Shown here piece after piece: positions 1 to 8,148 of a DNA stretch of 33,078 bases. The translations under genes were made by a program, and so were the position numbers. The notes beneath the pieces were generated by a model, which was not told the origin of the DNA, did not search any database, and worked only from the letters and a program-made list of their open reading frames with translations. The stretch is from JAXGYX01 sp964487355 (GTDB lineage Bacteria; Bacillota; Clostridia; Saccharofermentanales; Fastidiosipilaceae), in the NCBI GenBank assembly GCA_964487355.1, contig CAZAPS010000018.1, forward strand, positions 1-33,078, in the 5' to 3' direction. Each line of letters opens with the position of its first letter. Within the stretch, counting starts at the first letter, position 1.

Positions 1-79
1 TTACAACAATGAATTTCCCGGACAAGCTGGTAAACTATTAGAGTAATGAACATTCCTTCAATCGGATAGCGAGGTTCCA

Positions 80-1138
80 GTGAAGAGACGCGAGATGACA
101 ACTTCGAATGGTGCTCCATTCGCCCGGCGTTCGGCCAAAACGGAAAAAAGCCGTTGGTTCAAGGTTCTTGTGTTGATCCTCGCGGTGATCGCCGCGCTTA
201 TATTGACTGTGGGAGGACTGACCTTTTCACAGGCCAACTCGATCATGCGTCAGACACCGGTTTCCACCGAACCTTATGTATCCAACACGATGCCTGATTT
301 TCGCATCGCCAGTTTTTACTCGCTGGATGAGACCATCAAGCTGGAAGGTTGGTTTTTCCCCGCCACACGGTCGGCGCGCGGCACTGTGATCATGATCCAT
401 CCGGTTGGGGCCAATCGCCTGCCCTTCGACAGTGAATCCAATTATCTGATTCGTTCGGTCGTCGACAGCGGATTCAACTTTTTCACATTTGACCAAAGAC
501 ATTCCGGCACTTCCGGCGGAGCGCTCAACACGTTTGGCTATAGTGAAGGTGAGGATGTGATTGCCGCCATTTCATATGTCAAGCGGGTCAGTGGCTCCGC
601 CAACTGTGTTTTATATGGGGTTGGCAGTGGCACCACCGCCGCGATCACCGCCTGGCAGCTGCTGCCGGAGAAGGCCGGGGCGCTTGAGATGACGGAGGCC
701 GACAGTCGGGTGAAAGCGGCGCTCGAAGCGCTGACGTTTGACCGCGACAGTGTCAAAGGGATGGTTTTTGACACGCCGCTGTCCGATTCGGACGAGTACA
801 TTCGCTATGAAATTCGCGGTTCGGAGTTGTTCGCCAAGCAGTTCACGCAACACACGGTGCCCTTCGCGGTACGCATGTCCTCCAATTTGTCCGAAAACAT
901 CAATCTGACATCAGTCATCTCACGTCTGACCATACCGGTCTTTATCATTGGTCCAAAATCCTGTGAGGGATTCGAGACCCATAACCTGACCTCGGTAGCC
1001 ACCGAGCGTATGCGCATCGCCGGCAAAAACAGTCTGTTGCTGGAAAGCGAGGCCACCGATTATCTTGGATCGTACAGTCATGACCGGCAGAGCTATCTGA
1101 GCGCGCTTGAGAATTTTTTAAGAACCCAAATCCCTTGA
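80..1138 (+). CDS. Membrane-anchored alpha/beta-hydrolase-like protein, probably inactive
   Basis: Seen: a 352-residue protein with a basic N-terminus, one hydrophobic segment at about residues 26-49, then an alpha/beta-hydrolase-like domain. The block DQRHSGTSGG followed by NTFGYSEGEDV matches the D-x-R-x-H-G-x-S-x-G / G-x-E-x-x-D-V region of the COG1073 hydrolase family. The nucleophile elbow reads YGVGSGTTA: Gly182 sits where G-x-S-x-G has its serine, and Ser183 is one place later. The strand that normally ends in the catalytic Asp reads IIGPKSCEGF without Asp. A C-terminal His is present (SYSHDRQSYL). Inference: an extracytoplasmic hydrolase-fold protein that may have lost activity. The start is GTG at 80; ATG at 95 is an alternative, and neither has a strong ribosome binding site. 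It converges on dut, with only 10 bases between the two stops. Confidence 0.75.
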   Translation: MKRREMTTSNGAPFARRSAKTEKSRWFKVLVLILAVIAALILTVGGLTFSQANSIMRQTPVSTEPYVSNTMPDFRIASFYSLDETIKLEGWFFPATRSARGTVIMIHPVGANRLPFDSESNYLIRSVVDSGFNFFTFDQRHSGTSGGALNTFGYSEGEDVIAAISYVKRVSGSANCVLYGVGSGTTAAITAWQLLPEKAGALEMTEADSRVKAALEALTFDRDSVKGMVFDTPLSDSDEYIRYEIRGSELFAKQFTQHTVPFAVRMSSNLSENINLTSVISRLTIPVFIIGPKSCEGFETHNLTSVATERMRIAGKNSLLLESEATDYLGSYSHDRQSYLSALENFLRTQIP

Positions 1139-1148
1139 CCCGCATAGA

Positions 1149-1658
1149 TCAATCGATGCCGCTGTGTCCGAATCCTCCGCCCCTGTTATAAAGTTTGTTG
1201 GAGATCGTTTCGGCTGTCACAAGTTTCACTCGCGCGACTTGGCTAAACACCATTTGCGCGATGCGATCTCCCACGTGGATCCGATAGGTTCCTTTGCGGT
1301 TGGATCGTTCGTTCAGATCATAGACCGCGTCCTCTTCTTCTAATTGACATGGACAGCTGCTGTTGTGCATCAGGATATGCAGTTCATCTCTAAACCCACT
1401 GTCGATGGTGCCGGGTGAATTGGGCAGACGAAGCGGCGTTTTGTAACTTAGTCCGCTGCGTGGTCTGATCTGGATCTCCCAGCCGTACGGAATCTCGAAG
1501 ATCAAACCGGTCGGCACCAACACCGACTCACCGGGTCGGATCAACATGTCCTCGGCGGCGCGGACATCCATCCCACTGTCACCTTTATGCATATATGATG
1601 GCAGCTCGACATTCGGCCGTCGCAAAATCACCTTGATCTGAATTTCTTCGTTGCTCAT
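1149..1658 (-). CDS. dut: dUTP diphosphatase (dUTPase)
   Basis: Hydrolyses dUTP to dUMP and pyrophosphate, keeping uracil out of DNA and supplying dUMP for thymidylate synthesis; a cytosolic trimer in this family. All five trimeric-dUTPase motifs are visible: SGMDVRAAED (about 27-36), PRSGLSYK (66-73), GTIDSGFRDEL (83-93), GDRIAQMVF (130-138) and the C-terminal arm RGGGFGHSG (159-167). Motif 3 has Phe where Tyr is usual. At 169 residues it is longer than the usual 140-150. The extra length is a hydrophilic insert between motifs 3 and 4 (about 100-124, with CPC and LEEED). The start at 1658 is chosen because AGGAGG lies at 1670-1675; a longer reading to 1700 would run into the upstream gene. 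It starts 7 bases after the U32 peptidase stop, so it is co-transcribed with it. Confidence 0.95.
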   Translation of the reverse strand: MSNEEIQIKVILRRPNVELPSYMHKGDSGMDVRAAEDMLIRPGESVLVPTGLIFEIPYGWEIQIRPRSGLSYKTPLRLPNSPGTIDSGFRDELHILMHNSSCPCQLEEEDAVYDLNERSNRKGTYRIHVGDRIAQMVFSQVARVKLVTAETISNKLYNRGGGFGHSGID

Positions 1659-1665
1659 GAAGTTC

Positions 1666-4122
1666 TCATCCTCCTTTGGCGTCTTGATCATTGAAGTCAC
1701 TTAACCAACGATCCATGATCCGTTGCTGCTCCGCGACCGTTTCGTCTGTGAAAACAAAGCGGGCAATCAGGGCGTTTGGGTCGATGGTCGAGCGGAGCGG
1801 TCCTCGCTCGTCCTTGTCCGCTGCCAATAATTCGACACGGCAACCGCCGTTTGGATGGCAGATCAATGGATATTCCCGGTTTTTACCGTCCTTCAATGAA
1901 AAATTCCCGTCGGCGCAGCGCGCACAGTCTTGCACCCGAAAACCGACCGGACAATGCTTCATATACATCGCTCGCTGGCGCCCATAAGCAAGCAGCTCCA
2001 CTTTGGTCCGACGGGTGTCGATGACTTTATCCAATTCGTCCAGCAGGCGCTCGGTCTCATCCTCGGACAGTTCGGGACTGAGGCTCAAACCGGTCAGCCC
2101 CCAGTCAGCGGCTTGCGCGACCGCCTGTTGATTCATCAAATTGAGACCAAAATCCCCGGCCAGCGCGGGTAGGGTCTGAAAACAAGGATCGTTCTTTCGC
2201 GCTGGCTGCGCGGTCAGCGCCTCGTCAATTCCCGCATTGCTCAGCCGGCTAGGCAGACCGTCAAACTGAGCCAGGTCCATACAAGGAGGCAGGACGGCGG
2301 AAAGTCTTCGATCAGGGTTTTGTTGTTTCCAATCATGGATAACTGACAGGTCGCGGGTCATCAAAAAATCCAACTCGTCGGCGGGCAAAGAAATGATATC
2401 GGCGCTTTCTGGAGTCGGGATGGGATCTAAATGAGTCCACATAGGATAATAGGCGCGCGTCGACAGTCGTCCTGAATGTTCGCGATCGGGTTGATTTGTG
2501 TCTTCAGCGGAGGGCGAGAGGTCACTTCGGATTTTTGTCAGTTCAGTTAATCTGGTTTCAAGATCACGCGCCTCCACTTCATGTGGGACGGACAATCGGC
2601 GTTCCAGTTGATCCAACACCTCGCGCCTCATGCGGTTCAATGTGGACACAGCGAGGGTGAGTGGTCTTTCACTGTTGTTTTCAAACTGTTTCAGAGAAAA
2701 TGGTGTGGAACCGGTTTTGCCAAGTTGTCGGGCAACCCGCTCGTCCGAAAGTGGCGGTCTGTTTTCCGCAGGGGCCGTGGATATCGCGGTCATGGGTGCC
2801 GTCTGAAGCTTAAGATCGGCGGTCCGCGCGGTCAGGACAAATTGAAAACCTGTTTGGCTCGTTTGTTCGCTCAATTCGAAAACAATGGGTATGCGTGGCA
2901 ATGAACGCGTTGTGATCTTTGCTGTTTTTTCTTTGTTCGTCATTCGATGGACGGCGTCGCCTCGTCGCAAAGTGGCTAAGATATCGGGATGAAATCCACG
3001 ACATGAGATGATGCCGGCCGTCCGGCTGATCTGGGTGACAGGCGAGCTCGCCACTTCTTCACCTGAGCCCGTGGCTCTGATGGCCAAAACGTCACCATCG
3101 CCGGGCACCGACAGCGGACCGGTTTTTTCATTGCGAAATTCCAGCCATCCTTTTCTGGGAATTGTGTTGACCACCACACCGATTCTCAATCCTTGGTTGC
3201 CGGGCTGATCCTCCGACAGAAATTGTCTGCCGTCCAGGCCGCGCAGATTGGCGTCGGTGTAATCCCCGCCACGGTTATAGGCCAACAACATCGCGTCCTC
3301 ATCGAGTGGCTCTCCGTCAAGCGCTTTGCGATATTGTTCGACCGCGGTGGCGACATAAAGAGGGCTTCGCAATCGCCCTTCTATTTTTAGCGAGTCCACG
3401 CCGGTGGCCACCAGTTGATCGATCACAGCAAGCGCGTTGAGATCTTTAGGTGACAACAACGCCGCGAAATCACCCAGACCACGTCCATCTTGAATCAGTC
3501 TCCAGTTCAAGCGACAGGGTCCGGCGCATTCTCCACGATTCGCGCTGCGTCCGCCACGAAGCCGACTGAGTGAACATTGTCCTGAGAATGAAACGCAGAG
3601 CGCCCCTTGGACGAACACTTCAGTTTGAATGCCCAATTCGTGGGCTTCTTTGGTCAGACAGGCGATTTCCGAAAGTGACAATTCCCGCGGCAGGATGACC
3701 CGGCTGACACCCAATTCGCGTACCGCGCGCAGAGCGGGCGACGTCCCCACCGACATCTGTGTGCTGGCGAGCAATCGGAGCTCAGGAAAAAAGCGGTTCA
3801 ACAGGCGGGCCAGGCCGATATCCTGAATGATAATTCCATCCACGCCGGCGGCGTACGCCCGAACGGCAAGCTCCAGCGCGTCATTCAACTCCCTTTGGTA
3901 AATCAGCGTGTTGAGAGCCAGGTAGCCTTTGGCGCCGGCCCGTCGGACACTTAACATGATCTGTGGAAGGTCTTCGGAGCGGAAGGATGCCTGCTCACCG
4001 CGGGCATTAAATCGATCACAGCCAAAATATACCGAGTCAGCTCCGGCGGTCAAGGCCGCTCGCAACGTCTCAAAGGTGCCGGCCGGAGCCAACAGCTCCG
4101 GCCGGTTGGAGAACTCAATCAT
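1666..4122 (-). CDS. U32 family peptidase with DUF3656, RlhA-like
   Basis: 818 residues. Residues 1 to about 290 form a U32 TIM-barrel domain starting ELLAPAGTFETLRAALTAGA. The U32 signature EVFVQGALCVSFSGQCSLS is at about 168-186, followed by RSANRGECAGPCRLNW. The remainder matches the long DUF3656 architecture and ends in a cysteine-rich block (KHCPVGF, DCARC, ICHPNGGC), probably a metal site. Established: E. coli RlhA of this architecture is needed for hydroxylation of 23S rRNA C2501; peptidase activity is doubtful for the group. In Firmicutes this gene commonly follows zapA, as here with a 57-base gap. The ribosome binding site before 4122 (GAGAG) is weak, but the N-terminal ELLAPAG start is typical. 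rlhA is a likely name, but orthology is not proven. Confidence 0.88.
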   Translation of the reverse strand: MIEFSNRPELLAPAGTFETLRAALTAGADSVYFGCDRFNARGEQASFRSEDLPQIMLSVRRAGAKGYLALNTLIYQRELNDALELAVRAYAAGVDGIIIQDIGLARLLNRFFPELRLLASTQMSVGTSPALRAVRELGVSRVILPRELSLSEIACLTKEAHELGIQTEVFVQGALCVSFSGQCSLSRLRGGRSANRGECAGPCRLNWRLIQDGRGLGDFAALLSPKDLNALAVIDQLVATGVDSLKIEGRLRSPLYVATAVEQYRKALDGEPLDEDAMLLAYNRGGDYTDANLRGLDGRQFLSEDQPGNQGLRIGVVVNTIPRKGWLEFRNEKTGPLSVPGDGDVLAIRATGSGEEVASSPVTQISRTAGIISCRGFHPDILATLRRGDAVHRMTNKEKTAKITTRSLPRIPIVFELSEQTSQTGFQFVLTARTADLKLQTAPMTAISTAPAENRPPLSDERVARQLGKTGSTPFSLKQFENNSERPLTLAVSTLNRMRREVLDQLERRLSVPHEVEARDLETRLTELTKIRSDLSPSAEDTNQPDREHSGRLSTRAYYPMWTHLDPIPTPESADIISLPADELDFLMTRDLSVIHDWKQQNPDRRLSAVLPPCMDLAQFDGLPSRLSNAGIDEALTAQPARKNDPCFQTLPALAGDFGLNLMNQQAVAQAADWGLTGLSLSPELSEDETERLLDELDKVIDTRRTKVELLAYGRQRAMYMKHCPVGFRVQDCARCADGNFSLKDGKNREYPLICHPNGGCRVELLAADKDERGPLRSTIDPNALIARFVFTDETVAEQQRIMDRWLSDFNDQDAKGG

Positions 4123-4179
4123 TAAAACACTCTCGTTTTCAATATCGCGCGAACTGCGCGGCGGTCATTAAACATGGAT

Positions 4180-5046
4180 TTAAAAAAATGGATTGATACT
4201 ATTTCCGTTTCTTTTTGTTTTATTGACGGATTCATCGGCCTTCGTGCGCTCGGCGGCGCGCGGACGCGAAGGTTTTTTTGATTTGGCTTTTCGCTCGCCG
4301 GTCAAAGGATCGATCGAGGCGCTCGCTTGCTTGGTTTTGTTTTTTGGTTCGCCGGTAACCGGATCGATTGAGTACGATTCAGTTTTTCGAAAATCAGCGA
4401 AGGGATTGATGCTCTTTCCGGGTTCGACCACACGGCCGGGAGTGATCGACTGTCCGGATTTTTTGGGTTTCCCGGTCAGTGGATCGATGGACATGCCTTG
4501 TTTGCGTTCGCTTTTTCGCGGCGTCGCGTTGTCTCTCATAAGATCGCGCGTCTGGGAGACCGGTGGGGCAAAAGTCCGCCGGCGCTCCGACACTGTTGTC
4601 GAAGTGACCGGAGCTTGTTTTGCTACGGTTCCCTTTGGGGAGATCGTCGCGCGTCGAATCGCGTGATCCGTCCCGCTTTCGCGCCGATCGGTCGCAGGAA
4701 CGGTGTCCGTCTTTGACACTTCTTTTTTCTCGGACACCTCTTCTTCTGCGGTCGGTGTTTTAGCGGTTGGCTCCGTCGCCGGCCTTGTTCTCTTCTCGCT
4801 GTCCGGATCGGTCGAGGGCGCCGGGCCGCGCAAGCGCTCAAGCTCTTGCTCCAACGCGATATGCTCACTCATGAAATTGACAAAGGCGAGCGTTGTGCAC
4901 TGTAGATTCGTGGCGGTCGGGTTGTCCGCCTTGACCGCCTGCACCAACTCATCCACCCGCTTGGTCAGCTCTCGTGTTTTTTCTTTATCTTGAGCGACGT
5001 TAAAGGTGTACTTAATGCCGCCGATCAGCACAGTGATTGTGTCCAT
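4180..5046 (-). CDS. zapA: ZapA family cell division protein with long repeat-bearing C-terminal tail
   Basis: Residues 1 to about 75 are a ZapA domain: a beta-hairpin start (MDTITVLIGGIKYTFNV), then helix, then the coiled-coil-like segment ALEQELERLR. ZapA binds and bundles FtsZ at the division ring. The normal length is about 80-130 residues; this protein has 288. The extra 200 residues are charged and low-complexity, rich in Lys, Glu, Thr, Ser and Pro. They contain six copies of an S-I-(D/N/T)-P motif: SIDPLTGKPKK, SITPGR, SINPFADFRK, SIDPVTGEPKNK, SIDPLTGERKAK and terminal SINPFF. The start at 5046 is chosen because GGAGGGA lies just upstream and the ZapA fold begins there. First gene of the zapA - U32 - dut unit. 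Confidence 0.88.
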   Translation of the reverse strand: MDTITVLIGGIKYTFNVAQDKEKTRELTKRVDELVQAVKADNPTATNLQCTTLAFVNFMSEHIALEQELERLRGPAPSTDPDSEKRTRPATEPTAKTPTAEEEVSEKKEVSKTDTVPATDRRESGTDHAIRRATISPKGTVAKQAPVTSTTVSERRRTFAPPVSQTRDLMRDNATPRKSERKQGMSIDPLTGKPKKSGQSITPGRVVEPGKSINPFADFRKTESYSIDPVTGEPKNKTKQASASIDPLTGERKAKSKKPSRPRAAERTKADESVNKTKRNGNSINPFF

Positions 5047-5129
5047 GATTCTCCCTCCAAGTCTGCCGAGATTTACATATTTTATTATTATAGTACAGAA
5101 AACTCTCTGTCCGCAAAACGCTATCATGG

Positions 5130-5166
5130 AAAAATGCCTTCCGACTCATTGTTCGGAAGGCATTTG
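5130..5166 (-). terminator. Rho-independent terminator of pckG
   Basis: A perfect 13-bp inverted repeat (5132-5144 with 5153-5165, arm AAATGCCTTCCGA) with an 8-base loop. Read on the minus strand it is followed by a run of five T. It lies about 70 bases past the pckG stop codon and separates pckG from the zapA operon. Confidence 0.88.
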
Positions 5167-5237
5167 TTGTGAACTTGGATCCAAAATCGGATTAACCGCT
5201 TGGTTTCACCTTGTTCATTGAACGAGCGTCGATGTCG

Positions 5238-7001
<1,764 letters not shown>

Positions 7002-7302
7002 AATTGTAAATACGTCCTTTCTTTTATCTGTCAATCCTTTGAGTGGTCCATCAAATGGATGAGCCATCAAAAAACGACATGGTTTGTGTGTTGGAAAATG
7101 ATTTTCAGCGTGACACGCGTCACGTGCATCGTTTTCAAGTGTCAAGTGTCATTTCACATAGACTTCATCATATCATATTTTGCAATTAAGAAAAGTGAAT
7201 CTCGCAAAAATAATAAAACTTAGAGACGAATTTGGTCGCCGCGTTAATTCTTCGGCTGAAAAAGGTCCGACAGCCACGTTTTATAACATATTAAAGGTGG
7301 TT
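7002..7302. other. Non-coding gap between rsmA and pckG: pckG promoter and leader
   Basis: 301 bases without a convincing gene. It holds an AT-rich promoter zone (about 7165-7215), the dyad CGTGAC-ACGC-GTCACG at 7109-7124, and a tandem GACACTT repeat (minus strand, about 7138-7152). Minus strand 7138-7124 reads TTGAAAACGATGCAC, a partial match to the CcpA cre consensus (its last two conserved positions fail). A weak 5-bp stem (7254-7258 with 7271-7275) lies just after rsmA, without a T run. Confidence 0.55.
7167..7175 (-). promoter_or_regulatory. Candidate extended -10 promoter element for pckG
   Basis: Minus strand reads TGATATGAT, which is TG-N-TATGAT, a good extended -10. The -35 region upstream is poor. 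It implies an untranslated leader of about 160 bases. Confidence 0.5.
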
Positions 7303-8148
7303 TCAAACTTGTTTCACACATTTATAGAGTGATAAATATTGTTCCGGTGAAATTTGCTCCGGACGGATTGAAAGTTTGATACCGGAAACTTGCAAATACT
7401 GCCGAATCTGCTCATGACTTGGTTTGCCAAGTCCTTTGATGTTGTTGAGCAAAGTCTTGCGTCGCTGACGAAAACAGGTTTTGACGAATCGATAAAATGA
7501 ACGGATCCGCGGATCGGCCGGGCGGTCTTGCGCTTTGATCGAGACAACGGCCGATGTCACGGCGGGTGGCGGAATGAACAGATGAGGCGGCACAATCAAC
7601 TCCGTCGACACTTCACCATGTAGGTGGGCCAGAACATTGACCGGACCGTATTCTTTCCCGGCGCGCTTCAACAGATTGTCCGCGACTTCTTTTTGAATCG
7701 TCAGCACAATACAGGCTGCGCCCGGACACGACAGCAGAAAATGTTCGAGCAAAGGAGTTGTGATGTAATAGGGTATGTTCGCGACGATTTTCAATTTGCG
7801 TCCTTCGTGTTTAATACTGCCCAAGTCCGCTCGCAGCGCGTCCTCAAATCGTAAGCGCACATTGGCGAAGGACGCGAAGCGGTCGCGCAGCAAAGGCTCA
7901 AGTTTATCATCCAGCTCCAACGAGACAATCTCAGCCCCGGTGTGGGCCAGCTCCGCGGTCAAATTTCCCGCTCCCGCGCCGACCTCGATCACTGTGTCGG
8001 TTTCGCTCACGTCGGCTATCCGCACGATCTGACGCAATACTTCGCGGGAGTGTAAAAAGTTTTGTCCGAGATTTTGCTTGAGCGAGATGCCATATCGTCG
8101 CAACAGCTCTCGTAAAGAAAGGTCCTCGAATGGGTCACGGCTCGTCAT
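7303..8148 (-). CDS. rsmA: 16S rRNA (adenine1518/1519-N6)-dimethyltransferase RsmA/KsgA
   Basis: Dimethylates two adjacent adenines in the 3' terminal loop of 16S rRNA using S-adenosylmethionine; its loss gives kasugamycin resistance in known species. Seen: the RsmA opening ISLKQNLGQNFL (about 21-32), SAM motif I EVGAGAGNLT (55-64), acidic motif LELDDKL (about 78-84), and catalytic motif IV NIPYY (124-128). 281 residues, normal for the family. The start at 8148 is chosen from AAGGAGAG seven to eight bases upstream; in-frame upstream sequence belongs to the overlapping gene. The first 14 bases overlap the end of the esterase-like gene, so the two are translationally coupled. Confidence 0.96.
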   Translation of the reverse strand: MTSRDPFEDLSLRELLRRYGISLKQNLGQNFLHSREVLRQIVRIADVSETDTVIEVGAGAGNLTAELAHTGAEIVSLELDDKLEPLLRDRFASFANVRLRFEDALRADLGSIKHEGRKLKIVANIPYYITTPLLEHFLLSCPGAACIVLTIQKEVADNLLKRAGKEYGPVNVLAHLHGEVSTELIVPPHLFIPPPAVTSAVVSIKAQDRPADPRIRSFYRFVKTCFRQRRKTLLNNIKGLGKPSHEQIRQYLQVSGIKLSIRPEQISPEQYLSLYKCVKQV

